Below the pieces are notes generated by a model that saw nothing but the letters and a program-made list of their open reading frames with translations, had not been told where the DNA came from and ran no database searches. The translations under genes were made by a program, and so were the position numbers. 64,000 bases of DNA. Source: Cyanobium sp. Aljojuca 7A6. Its GTDB lineage: Bacteria > Cyanobacteriota > Cyanobacteriia > PCC-6307 > Cyanobiaceae. The stretch is from contig NZ_JAGQCY010000002.1 in NCBI RefSeq assembly GCF_024346455.1, positions 232,789 through 296,788 of the forward strand, in the 5' to 3' direction. Below, in pieces: positions 26,889 through 34,808 of the stretch (positions within the stretch are counted from its first letter, which is position 1; the number at the start of each line of letters is the position of its first letter).

Positions 26889-28067
26889 TCAGGCGATGGC
26901 AGCAGCCACGGCCGCAGGGGGCCGGAAGGCGGGCAGCTCGCTGGCGATGATGTCGAGCAAGCGATCGACGTTTTCCGGGGTGCTGTTGTAGCCCATCAGG
27001 CCGATACGCCATACCTTGCCGGCCAGATCCCCAAGCCCACCGCCCACCTCGATGCCGAAACGGTCGAGCAGATGGCGGCTGAAGGCCTTGCCGTCGACCC
27101 CCTCGGGGATGCGGACGGTGGTCAGGGTGGCCAGACGCAGGGGCTCGCTGACATGCATCTCCAGGCCCAACCGCTCCAGGCCCGCCCAGAGCCGTTCAGC
27201 GTTGCTGCGGTGGCGGGCCCAGGCGACCTCCAGTCCCTCTTCGGCCAGGAGCCGCAGGGCTTCGCGCATGCCGAAGTTCATGTTGACCGGAGCCGTGTGG
27301 TGATAGACCCGGTCGCTGCCCCAGTACTTGTTGAGGAGGGAAACATCGAGGTACCAGTTGGGCACCTTGCCGGAGCGGGCGGCCAGCTTGGCCTCGGCCC
27401 GCGGACCCATGGTGAAGGGGCCCAGGCCAGGGGGGCAGCTGAGACCCTTCTGGCTGCAGCTGTAGGCAAGATCCACCTTCCAGGCATCGATGTGCAGTGG
27501 CACCGCCCCCAGGGACGTGACCGTGTCGAGCAGCAGCAAGCAATCGTGCTGGCGGCAGAGGTCGCCGATCCCGGCCATCGGCTGGCACACGCCAGTGGAG
27601 GTTTCGGCATGCACCATCGCCAGGATGGCGGGCTTGTGGGCGATCAAGGCCGCTTCGAGTTCGGCCAGGTCAAAGGCCTCGCCCCAGGGGCGCTCGATCG
27701 TGACGACATCGGCCCGGTAACGGCCGGCCATATCCACCAACCGCTGGCCGAAGTAGCCCATCACCGCCACCAGCACCTTGTCGCCGGGCTCGATGGTGTT
27801 GGCCAGGGTCGCTTCCATGGCGGCACTGCCGGTGCCGCTCATCGGGATGGTCAGCCGGTTATCGGTCTGCCAGGCGTAACGGAGCAGCTCCTGCACCTCA
27901 CCCATCAGCTCGATGTAAAGGGGATCCAGGTGGCCGATGGGCATCCGTGCCAGGGCCTGCAGCACCGTGGGATGGGCATTGGAAGGGCCAGGACCGAGAA
28001 GCAGGCGCTCTGGGGTGGCGATGGGATCCAGAGCGAGCCTGTGGGTGCTGCTGACGGTGGGAGGCAC
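26889..28067 (-). CDS. Serine-glyoxylate / alanine-glyoxylate aminotransferase family
   Basis: This class V PLP aminotransferase (about 392 aa) acts in photorespiratory glycolate metabolism in relatives. Seen are the N-terminal LLLGPGPSNAHPTVLQAL, the PLP Asp in LLLDTVTSLGAVPLHID, and the Schiff-base Lys in YSCSQKGLSCPPG (near residue 205). The start was set at GTG 28067 because there is no ATG near the family N-terminus; the upstream frame is open, Pro/Leu-rich and unlikely to be coding. Old genome annotations sometimes call this family soluble hydrogenase small subunit. ApcF lies 61 bp upstream on the same strand. Confidence 0.9.
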   Translation of the reverse strand: MPPTVSSTHRLALDPIATPERLLLGPGPSNAHPTVLQALARMPIGHLDPLYIELMGEVQELLRYAWQTDNRLTIPMSGTGSAAMEATLANTIEPGDKVLVAVMGYFGQRLVDMAGRYRADVVTIERPWGEAFDLAELEAALIAHKPAILAMVHAETSTGVCQPMAGIGDLCRQHDCLLLLDTVTSLGAVPLHIDAWKVDLAYSCSQKGLSCPPGLGPFTMGPRAEAKLAARSGKVPNWYLDVSLLNKYWGSDRVYHHTAPVNMNFGMREALRLLAEEGLEVAWARHRSNAERLWAGLERLGLEMHVSEPLRLATLTTVRIPEGVDGKAFSRHLLDRFGIEVGGGLGDLAGKVWRIGLMGYNSTPENVDRLLDIIASELPAFRPPAAVAAAIA

Positions 28068-28128
28068 TGGGGGGAGAGGCAAGACCTGGCGGAGCGGCAG
28101 AAGTGATCTGAGACTAGGGAATGGCCGC

Positions 28129-28647
28129 TCAGCGAGCGCGGACGTTGCTGGAGGAGAGACCGCGGCAGAGGTGCTCAAAGGGGGCCCGCACAAGGCCGGT
28201 GTTCACCAGGCCGGCATCCGCCAGCATCTCGGCGATCACGTCACCGAGCAGGGAGATGCTGCGCACGGTGGGACCGGTGGGAACGCCCAGGCTCTTGTAG
28301 GTGTCATCAAGGCCGTTCAGCACCCGCTCGTCGAGGATGGTGAAATCGTCCGCCACCAGGGCATAGCTGGCGTAGCGCAGGAAGTAGTCCATGTCGCGCA
28401 GGCAGGCCGACAGACGCCTGGTGGTGTAGGCGTTGCCGCCGGGGAGGAGCAGCTCGGGGTCTTCAAGCCAGAGCCTTTGGGCCGCCTCTCGCACGATGAC
28501 GGCCGCTTCCCGGTTGATCAGTTCGACGGCGGCGAGCCGCAACTCCGCCTGGCCGTAGTAGGCATCAATCCGATCGATCGCGGAGCGATCGAAATAGCGG
28601 CCCAGCTGGTCGTAGCGACCGATCAGACCGGTGATGGCATCTCGCAT
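28129..28647 (-). CDS. apcF: Allophycocyanin beta-18 subunit (phycobilisome core)
   Basis: The 172-residue phycobiliprotein starts MRDAITGLIGRYDQLGRYFD and contains GGNAYTTRRLSACLRDMDYF; the Cys in SACLRDMDY is the phycocyanobilin attachment site. YKSLGVPTGPTVRSI follows. These match ApcF rather than ApcB, and ApcF is normally encoded away from apcABC, as here. It pairs with ApcE or ApcD in the basal core cylinders. The ATG at 28647 was chosen by similarity; the frame extends upstream without support. Confidence 0.95.
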   Translation of the reverse strand: MRDAITGLIGRYDQLGRYFDRSAIDRIDAYYGQAELRLAAVELINREAAVIVREAAQRLWLEDPELLLPGGNAYTTRRLSACLRDMDYFLRYASYALVADDFTILDERVLNGLDDTYKSLGVPTGPTVRSISLLGDVIAEMLADAGLVNTGLVRAPFEHLCRGLSSSNVRAR

Positions 28648-28810
28648 GGACGAAACGGATCGACGCACCTGCAGCGGAAGGTAGCACTCGCAATCCGCCA
28701 GATTCCTGTGCTGCGGCTGGTTCTGGGGAATCTGACAGAAACGGTTACGCGGCCACCGGCCCGCCGGGGGGGCACCATCGTGGCGGCAGCCTTCCGATCC
28801 GCCTCCCGCC
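28648..28810. promoter_or_regulatory. Divergent intergenic region between apcF and the GS-like gene
   Basis: At 163 bp this is the longest gene-free stretch in the window. It must hold the apcF promoter and the promoter of the glutamine-synthetase-like gene. I see no ORF, no strong hairpin and no confident -10/-35 pair. I could not identify a clean palindromic NtcA site (GTA-N8-TAC). Confidence 0.4.
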
Positions 28811-30136
28811 ATGGCCACCTCCGCCCAGGACGTCCTGCGCCGCCTCGGGGAGGACGGCATCGAGCGCATCGACCTCAAGGTGAGTGACCTGCAGGGACGC
28901 TGGCATTCGATCGGCCTGGAGGCCCACCAGTTCGGCCAGCTCGGTGACGGGGCCTTCCAGCGGGGTCTTCCCCTCGACAGCCTCGGCGGCGAGCCGATTG
29001 GGCTGATCCTGCATCCGGACCCCACCACCGCCTGGATCGACCCTTTCCTCTCCCCGAGGAGCCTCAGCCTGATTGCGACGTTCGAGGCGCCGGCGGCGGC
29101 CGCGGTGAGCTTCCGCCACTGCCCCCGCGCCCTGGCCAGCCGCGCCCTGGCCCTGCTGGCCGGCAGCGGTCTGGCCGATGGCGCCCGTTTCGGTATCAAG
29201 CAGGAGTTCTTCCTGTTCAAGGAGCTGCTCAGCCACTCCGACGCCCTGGGCAGCGGCTGCCGGGTCGCCATCGGTTCGCAGCGACCGGGGGCGATCGTCA
29301 GTGAGCTGCTGCTCACCCTGACGGCCCTGGGCCTGCGGGCCCGTCTGTCTCAGCCGGCAGCGCCTGGACCCCTGCAGCAATTGACGCTGGGCAGCGCTGA
29401 TCCGCTGCGGGCCGCCGATGCCCTGATGGTCAGCCGCTACGTGCTGCGCCACGTGGCCAGGCGCCACGGCTGGAGTGCCACTGTCCTGCCAAGGCCCACC
29501 CCGGAGAAGGGCTGCGCCGGCCTGGAGGTACACCAGAGCCTGTGGAGGGCTGGCCAGCCCCTGTTCTGCGGTGAGGGCACCTATGGAGACCTGTCCCAGA
29601 CCGCCCGCTGGTACCTGGGGGGGCTGCTGCACCACGGCCCCTCCCTGGCTGCCTTCACCAACCCCGGCACCAACAGCTACCGGCGGCTGAGGAGCGGCCC
29701 CGAGGCCCCGACGCGGCTGACCTACGCCAGGAACGACCCCTCCACCGTGGTCGGGGTGCCTCACAGCGGCAGCGATCCGGCCAAGCGGCGGCTGTTGCTG
29801 CGACAGGCGGACGGGCTGGCCAATCCCTATCTGGCCTTTGCGGCGATGCTGTTGGCCGGGCTGGATGGCGTACGGCGCCAGTGCGATCCCGGCCCCGCCA
29901 GCGATCGGGAGCCCGCCGCCGCCGCTACCCCAGGGGAGGCCCCTCCAGGCGCTAGCCTGCCCACCGACCTGGGCGGGGCCCTGGCCGCACTGGCCGGCGA
30001 CCATGACTACCTCCTGGCCGGTGGGGTCTTCAGCCAGGAACTGCTGGAGGACTGGATGGCCCTGAAGCGCCAGGAGGTGGAGGAGCTGGAGCACAGGCCC
30101 CATCCCCACGAGTTCGCCAGCGACCCGATCGCCTGA
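28811..30136 (+). CDS. Glutamine-synthetase-like protein, catalytically degenerate
   Basis: The 441-residue protein aligns along its length with type I glutamine synthetase: TAWIDPF, HCPRALASRAL, GIKQEFFLFKEL, LEVHQSLW, NPGTNSYRRL, EAPTRLTYAR and GLANPYLAFAAMLLAGLDG. However, the FDGSS loop, the EPE metal motif (here IKQE), the whole HHHEVxxxxxNE segment, NGSGMH (here KGCAGLE), NRSAxxR (here NDPSTVVG) and the FRxxD Glu (here LLLRQAD) are altered. Of the six metal-ligand positions only the EFF Glu appears kept. It is about 30 residues shorter than normal GlnA. The reading frame is intact, so it is probably a pseudoenzyme or a ligase of changed function rather than a decayed gene. Confidence 0.85.
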   Translation: MATSAQDVLRRLGEDGIERIDLKVSDLQGRWHSIGLEAHQFGQLGDGAFQRGLPLDSLGGEPIGLILHPDPTTAWIDPFLSPRSLSLIATFEAPAAAAVSFRHCPRALASRALALLAGSGLADGARFGIKQEFFLFKELLSHSDALGSGCRVAIGSQRPGAIVSELLLTLTALGLRARLSQPAAPGPLQQLTLGSADPLRAADALMVSRYVLRHVARRHGWSATVLPRPTPEKGCAGLEVHQSLWRAGQPLFCGEGTYGDLSQTARWYLGGLLHHGPSLAAFTNPGTNSYRRLRSGPEAPTRLTYARNDPSTVVGVPHSGSDPAKRRLLLRQADGLANPYLAFAAMLLAGLDGVRRQCDPGPASDREPAAAATPGEAPPGASLPTDLGGALAALAGDHDYLLAGGVFSQELLEDWMALKRQEVEELEHRPHPHEFASDPIA

Positions 30137-30137
30137 C

Positions 30138-30407
30138 TCAGGGCCGCAACAACCAGGCCAGCAACAGCCCCAGTCCCCCCCAGCGCAGCGCCATCCAGAA
30201 GCGATCACCGTGCCGGGTGCTGGGCAGCAGGGCGGTCGGGAGGGGATCCAGCAGCCGCTGGGCCAGCTCCAGCTTTTGCCGCCGCCGCCGCAGGGTCACC
30301 CCCGTGGGGGGGACGGCCCCCGGACGACCGGCCAGGCTCAAGACCGCCGCCAGGTGATGCAGCAGTCCGGGTGACGGTGGGCGACGGGGGCGGTGGAGTC
30401 GGCTCAT
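30138..30407 (-). CDS. Hypothetical small protein with C-terminal membrane helix
   Basis: The 89-residue product is basic, with RPRRPPSP and LRRRRQKLELAQRLL, and ends in one hydrophobic helix (RWGGLGLLLAWLL). It would be tail-anchored. No family is recognised. The stop is one base from the end of the convergent glutamine-synthetase-like gene. Coding potential is moderate; the start at ATG 30407 is a choice, as the frame is open further upstream. Confidence 0.5.
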   Translation of the reverse strand: MSRLHRPRRPPSPGLLHHLAAVLSLAGRPGAVPPTGVTLRRRRQKLELAQRLLDPLPTALLPSTRHGDRFWMALRWGGLGLLLAWLLRP

Positions 30408-30445
30408 GACGGCACGATCGACAGGGCGAGGCCTGGAACGACAGG

Positions 30446-30808
30446 ATGGGGCCACTGCGGTCCGATCGTCCAGTGGAAGCCACCAGCGCTCCAGCCGAAG
30501 CCTCTTCCTCCGTCGGTGTCTCGGTCCCGTCCCACCGGTCGTGGCCACCTGAGGCCCTGCCCCTGGCCGAACGCCTGCATCGCCAGCTCAGTATCGGCGA
30601 CCGCGACTGGCACGCCCTCAAACACCAGCGCTCCCGTCGGGCGGCTGAACAGGTGGCGGCGGCCCTGGTGCAACTCCTGGCTGCTGATGAGCCTGCCGCC
30701 AGCGCGTCCAGCGAAGGTCGGCGCAACGCCATCGCCCTGCTGGAGAACGCCCAGGCCTGGCTGCGGGCCGAGATCAGCGATCCGGGCTGTCCGGCCCACG
30801 GACGCTGA
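30446..30808 (+). CDS. Conserved-looking small protein (120 aa)
   Basis: After a low-complexity N-terminus (about 35 residues), the protein has a helical core with LPLAERLHRQLSIGDRDWHA and LKHQRSRRAAEQVAAALVQL, ending in LLENAQAWLRAEISDPGCP. This resembles a short protein I associate with picocyanobacteria, but I cannot name it with confidence. It is probably cytoplasmic. Its 3' end overlaps the convergent anti-sigma-like gene by 35 bp. Confidence 0.65.
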   Translation: MGPLRSDRPVEATSAPAEASSSVGVSVPSHRSWPPEALPLAERLHRQLSIGDRDWHALKHQRSRRAAEQVAAALVQLLAADEPAASASSEGRRNAIALLENAQAWLRAEISDPGCPAHGR

Positions 30809-31199
30809 CCACGGCCCGCCGTGCCGCCAGCTGCAGCCGGTTGCCCCGGCTGCTCCAGCGCACATCATCGAAGCAGTGATGGATCAGAAACAGGCCACGT
30901 CCGGAAAGGGCGTCCTGCTCGCAGGGCAGACCGCTCCGGCGGGCATGGGGCGGAAGCCCGGGGCCTTCGTCCTGGACCTGCCAGACCACCCAGCGGGGGG
31001 TGACGATCCGGCGGACCCTCAGGCACTTGCCGGGATCGCAGCCGTTGCCATGTCGCACGGCATTGACCAAGGCCTCCTGCAGCCCGAGCTGCAACTCCGC
31101 CTGGCGGAGTGCGCAGCCGATGGGTTCAAGAAGCAACTCCACCAGCGGGGCCAGCTGCAGGGTGGAGGGGGTGATGTAGTCGGCCCAGCGGAGCTGCAT
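30774..31199 (-). CDS. Anti-sigma-factor-type serine kinase (RsbW/SpoIIAB-like ATPase)
   Basis: The 141-residue protein is a stand-alone HATPase_c domain. The N-box is LQEALVNAVRHGNGCD, the G1 box VQDEGPGLPP and the G2 box LSGRGLFLIHHCFDDV. Such kinases bind sigma factors and phosphorylate anti-anti-sigma partners in partner switching. No STAS-domain partner or sigma factor is nearby. ATG 31199 was chosen. It lies 32 bp downstream of gun4 on the same strand and may be co-transcribed. Confidence 0.82.
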   Translation of the reverse strand: MQLRWADYITPSTLQLAPLVELLLEPIGCALRQAELQLGLQEALVNAVRHGNGCDPGKCLRVRRIVTPRWVVWQVQDEGPGLPPHARRSGLPCEQDALSGRGLFLIHHCFDDVRWSSRGNRLQLAARRAVVSVRGPDSPDR

Positions 31200-31231
31200 G
31201 AAGCAGGAATTCCCATTCGCCTCACCGAAAC

Positions 31232-31978
31232 CTAACGTGCGCGCCCGGCCGGTGCCTCCCCCAGGCGGGCCTGTATGGCGGGATGTTGCAAAAGCGCGTC
31301 CATCAACCGCACGCCGCGCAGCTGGTTGATCAAGGGCATGTGGCCTTCCGGCGCCTCCTGCGACCACTGGAAAGAGCCCGGGTAGCGGGTCCAGGTGCCA
31401 TCGCTCTTCCAGCCGAGCCGAGGCCAGAGCCGATCCCATTGGCCCTGACACACCTGCAGCAGCCGGGCCTGGACCGAAAAGCCGAAGCGCCCCTGGGAAT
31501 AGCAACACCAGAGACGGTCGAGACTGGTGAGGTCGGTGTCGGGCATCGCCGCGACTTCGCTGAAATAGACATAGCCGCGTCGGACGGCCGCCTCGCCAGC
31601 CAGCTGGCGCAAGTGTTCGCTGGTGAGGCGATCGGCCGCTTCGAAGGCTTGCCGCATCAACTGCTGTTGCAGCGGCGCGTAGTCGAAGCCTGCGACGCTG
31701 GCGACGGCGAGCCATCCCTCGGGGTGGCGAGCCAGCCAGGCCTCTTGCCGGTCAGGGTCAGCGGAGGCCAGCAACAGTTGGATCAGATGGCCGGCGGCCC
31801 AATCGTCGCCGGTGGCATCCAGTCGGTCGAGCCGATCCGGGATTCGATCCAGGAGGTCGGGGCCGGCCTGCTCGAGCGGGCCCAGAAGGCTGCGGCGTTG
31901 ACGGGCCGACCCTGCGAGGAAACGCTCCAGCAGCTGTTCGGCATCGACGGTGCTGGAAACCGGTGGACCGGAGAGCAT
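31232..31978 (-). CDS. gun4: GUN4 family tetrapyrrole-binding protein
   Basis: GUN4 binds protoporphyrin IX and Mg-protoporphyrin and stimulates Mg-chelatase through ChlH in chlorophyll synthesis. The 248-residue product has an N-terminal helical bundle (1-80) and a C-terminal GUN4 domain with LDRLWCCYSQGRFGFSVQ, WTRYPGSFQWSQEAPEGHMP and LINQLRGVRLMDALLQHP. It is transcribed divergently from psb28 across 126 bp, a sensible pairing of pigment and photosystem assembly genes. Confidence 0.93.
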   Translation of the reverse strand: MLSGPPVSSTVDAEQLLERFLAGSARQRRSLLGPLEQAGPDLLDRIPDRLDRLDATGDDWAAGHLIQLLLASADPDRQEAWLARHPEGWLAVASVAGFDYAPLQQQLMRQAFEAADRLTSEHLRQLAGEAAVRRGYVYFSEVAAMPDTDLTSLDRLWCCYSQGRFGFSVQARLLQVCQGQWDRLWPRLGWKSDGTWTRYPGSFQWSQEAPEGHMPLINQLRGVRLMDALLQHPAIQARLGEAPAGRAR

Positions 31979-32104
31979 GGGCAGACGACCAGCCGAAAAG
32001 GCAGCATGGTGGGATCCACTATGTCAGGGCCGATGGGCACTGGCTGAATGGGGAGCGGAGAGGGGGTTCGAGCCCTGCCTAAAGTCCCATTTTCAGAGAA
32101 TGCC

Positions 32105-32479
32105 ATGGCCGCCGCCATTCAGTTCTTCCGCGGGGTAGACGAGACGGTCGTGCCCGACATCCGAATGACCCGTTCACGGGATGGCCGCACCGGCCAGGCC
32201 ACCTTCGTGTTCGAGGAGCCCCAGGCCCTGGCCCCCCAGGCGGTGGGCGACATCACCGGGATGTTCATGCTCGATGAAGAGGGCGAGATGGTGACCCGTG
32301 AGGTGAAGGCCCGTTTCGTCAACGGCAAGGCCAGCGCCCTGGAAGCCACCTACACCTGGAAGAGCACCACCGATTTCGAGCGCTTCATGCGCTTCGCCCA
32401 GCGCTACGCCGATGGCCATGGTCTCGGGTTTGCCGGCCAGGGCGACGAGACGGCCGAGGAGGGCCAGGAGGAGGCTTGA
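32105..32479 (+). CDS. psb28: Photosystem II assembly protein Psb28
   Basis: The 124-residue soluble protein starts [20 protein letters not shown] and includes [21 protein letters not shown] and [12 protein letters not shown], all hallmarks of Psb28. Psb28 binds the cytoplasmic face of the CP47-containing assembly intermediate. The acidic C-terminal tail ends at a TGA embedded in the TTGA start of the next transporter gene. Confidence 0.96.
   Translation: MAAAIQFFRGVDETVVPDIRMTRSRDGRTGQATFVFEEPQALAPQAVGDITGMFMLDEEGEMVTREVKARFVNGKASALEATYTWKSTTDFERFMRFAQRYADGHGLGFAGQGDETAEEGQEEA
32466..32474 (+). promoter_or_regulatory. Strong Shine-Dalgarno supporting a TTG start
   Basis: AGGAGGAGG lies just before TTG 32476 and inside the 3' end of psb28. 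This good ribosome-binding site, one base from the start, supports the TTGA start-stop overlap rather than a later start for the transporter. Confidence 0.6.
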
Positions 32480-33549
32480 AATTCGGCCAGTGGCTGGGCC
32501 TGATCGCCCTGCTGGCGGCGCTCGTTCTGCTGTGGAGCCTGCGTGACGCCCTGATTCTGCTGTTCGCCGCCGTGGTGCTCGCCATGGCCCTCTGCACCCT
32601 GGTGGGCGCCATCCGCGAACGCATCGGCGTCTCCAGGCCCATGGCCCTGCTGCTGGCTCTGCTGCTGGTGACGCTGCTGGTGCTGATTGTCGCCACGGTG
32701 GTGATCCCCCCGTTCATCGGGGAGTTCCGCGTGTTGCTGCAACAGGTGCCGCGGGCCTGGACGGAGTTGTTGACACTGCTGCGCCAGTCGCTTGAGGGCG
32801 CGTCCCAGATGCTCTACGGCCGCCGGGAGAGCAGCCTGGACTGGCTGAAATCCAGCCTCTCGATTCCCACCACCCTGCCCCCCGATCTCTTAGGCAGGCT
32901 CGGCGGTGGAGCGATCGGCCTGGTGGGCGTGGCCGGAAATCTTGGAGCTGGCCTGCTCCAGACCCTGTTTGTGGTGGTCGTCTCGCTGATGGTCGCCGCC
33001 CAGCCCACCGGATACCGGGAGGCCCTGCTGCTGCTGGCGCCCTCCTTCTACCGGCGGCGGCTGCGCCAGGTGCTGGTGGCCTGCGGCACAGCTCTCAGCA
33101 GCTGGATGGTCGGGGTGCTGATCAGCTCCCTCTGCGTCGGGCTTTTGGCGGCCATTGGTCTATCCCTGCTGGGGGTGAAGCTGGTGGCGGCCAATGCCCT
33201 GCTGGCCGGCCTGCTCAACATCATCCCCAACGTGGGACCGACGCTGAGCACCATCTTCCCGATGTCGGTGGCCCTCCTGGATGCTCCCTGGAAGGCCCTG
33301 GCCGTGTTGCTCGTCTACGTCCTGATCCAGAATCTCGAGAGCTATGTCATCACCCCCTCGGTGATGCACCATCAGCTGCAACTGCTGCCGGGCCTCACCC
33401 TCACGGCCCAGCTCCTGTTCACGCTGCTGTTCGGCCCCCTCGGTCTTTTGCTGGCCCTGCCCCTGGCGGTGTGTCTGCAGGTGCTGCTGCGGGACGTGCT
33501 GATCCATGACATCCTCGACCCCTGGAAGCGGGAGCGACGGCAGACATGA
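32476..33549 (+). CDS. AI-2E family (TqsA/PerM-like) transporter, copy 1
   Basis: The 357-residue membrane protein has about eight helices in the TqsA/PerM pattern. Helices lie at about 5-50 and 65-90, followed by a soluble segment (90-150) and the C-terminal core with [35 protein letters not shown] and [14 protein letters not shown], the signature blocks of the family. Substrates in this superfamily are varied or unknown. The TTG start overlaps the psb28 stop. Confidence 0.88.
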   Translation: MKFGQWLGLIALLAALVLLWSLRDALILLFAAVVLAMALCTLVGAIRERIGVSRPMALLLALLLVTLLVLIVATVVIPPFIGEFRVLLQQVPRAWTELLTLLRQSLEGASQMLYGRRESSLDWLKSSLSIPTTLPPDLLGRLGGGAIGLVGVAGNLGAGLLQTLFVVVVSLMVAAQPTGYREALLLLAPSFYRRRLRQVLVACGTALSSWMVGVLISSLCVGLLAAIGLSLLGVKLVAANALLAGLLNIIPNVGPTLSTIFPMSVALLDAPWKALAVLLVYVLIQNLESYVITPSVMHHQLQLLPGLTLTAQLLFTLLFGPLGLLLALPLAVCLQVLLRDVLIHDILDPWKRERRQT

Positions 33550-34553
33550 AGGCACGCACCCTGCTCGGGGCCCTCGCCCTTGTGGCGCTGTTCCTGCTGC
33601 TCTGGGAACTGCGCTTGGTGCTGCTGATCCTCTTCGGTGCGGTGGTGTTGGCGGTGGCGCTGGATGTGCCCACCAGCCTCCTGCGACGCCTCACTCCCTT
33701 GAATCGCGGGGCGGCCCTGTCGCTGGTGCTGCTGGCATTGCTCGTGATCGGCTGGGTCCTGGGCCAGTTGCTGCTGCCGGAAGTGATCGACCAGATCCGC
33801 CAGTTCAGCCAGTTGGTGCCCCAGCTGATCCAGCGGCTCGGCGACGTGGTGCCCAAGACCCCCCTGCTGCGCGATCTGGAGCGGCAGCTGGCCGATGGGA
33901 GCGTCTTGGATCGGCTCCAGCCTTTGGGCGGGCAGCTGCTCGGCGTGGCCGGTGGCGCCGCCAACAGCACGATTCAACTGGTGCTGCTGCTGCTGCTGGC
34001 GATCCTGATGGCGCTTGATCCAGTCAGCCATCAACGCCTGGTGATCGCCGCCACGCCCCGCTTCTACCGCCGGCGCATGGAGCAGTTGCTGCGCGAATGC
34101 CGCGAGGCCCTGGGTGGCTGGTTGGCGGGCATGACCATCTCCGGCTCGGTGGTCTTCCTCACCACCTGGGCGGGACTGGCCTTGCTGCAGGTGCCCCTGG
34201 CGCTGCTGAGCGGCCTGGTCTGCGGTCTGCTCACCTTCGTGCCCACCATCGGTCCGACCGCCGCCACCCTGCTGCCCCTGGCCGTCGCCCTACTGATCTC
34301 CCCGGCGAAGGTGATCCAGGTGCTCGTGCTGCGGCTGCTGCTTCAGAACGGCGAAGCCTTCCTGCTCACCCCCCTGCTCCTGAGCCGCACCGTCAACCTG
34401 TTGCCCACGGTGGCCCTGATGGCCCAGCTGAGTCTGGGGGCCCTGCTGGGGTTGCCCGGACTGCTGCTGGCCCTGCCCCTGGTGGTGGTGCTGCAGGTGA
34501 TCTGCGAAGAGGTGCTCGTCCGTGATGTGATGGACCGCTGGGATCATGTCTGA
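33546..34553 (+). CDS. AI-2E family (TqsA/PerM-like) transporter, copy 2
   Basis: The 335-residue paralogue of the preceding gene is coupled to it by an ATGA overlap. It shows the same layout and blocks: FVPTIGPTAATLLPLAVAL, LLQNGEAFLLTPLLLSR and [15 protein letters not shown]. The two differ widely in sequence, so the duplication is old. They may act as a pair. Confidence 0.88.
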   Translation: MKARTLLGALALVALFLLLWELRLVLLILFGAVVLAVALDVPTSLLRRLTPLNRGAALSLVLLALLVIGWVLGQLLLPEVIDQIRQFSQLVPQLIQRLGDVVPKTPLLRDLERQLADGSVLDRLQPLGGQLLGVAGGAANSTIQLVLLLLLAILMALDPVSHQRLVIAATPRFYRRRMEQLLRECREALGGWLAGMTISGSVVFLTTWAGLALLQVPLALLSGLVCGLLTFVPTIGPTAATLLPLAVALLISPAKVIQVLVLRLLLQNGEAFLLTPLLLSRTVNLLPTVALMAQLSLGALLGLPGLLLALPLVVVLQVICEEVLVRDVMDRWDHV

Positions 34554-34583
34554 TCCCACGACAGGCCAAGCGGGCGGTTTGCC

Positions 34584-34808
34584 TCAGCCGCGGGAACGGC
34601 GGTAGTGGTTCCAGAGGGACGGTTGGCTGAGCAGCACCGCCACGGCCAGCAGATGGGAACGCACCGCAGCGGTGACGGCGGTCAGGGTGAAGTGATCGCG
34701 GAGCAGGATCAACTCCACCCGCAGGTCGATCAGGGCCAGCACCAGCAGCACCAAGGGGAGCAGCGGCCAGCCACGCCTGACCGCTTCGACGCGATCGGAG
34801 CGGCTCAT
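34584..34808 (-). CDS. Small membrane protein downstream of secF
   Basis: The 74-residue protein has one or two hydrophobic segments (WPLLPLVLLVLALIDLRVEL and TAVTAAVRSHLLAVAVLL) and ends with LSQPSLWNHYRRSRG. Family unknown. The start overlaps the secF stop by four bases, so it is the last gene of the long minus-strand operon. Its stop is 30 bp from the convergent transporter gene. Confidence 0.7.
   Translation of the reverse strand: MSRSDRVEAVRRGWPLLPLVLLVLALIDLRVELILLRDHFTLTAVTAAVRSHLLAVAVLLSQPSLWNHYRRSRG

Noticed and set aside
32060..32085. GGGTTCGAGCCCTGCC, resembling a tRNA T-arm
   Set aside because: No acceptor, D or anticodon arm could be folded upstream and no discriminator or CCA follows; it lies in the gun4-psb28 gap and is probably chance.
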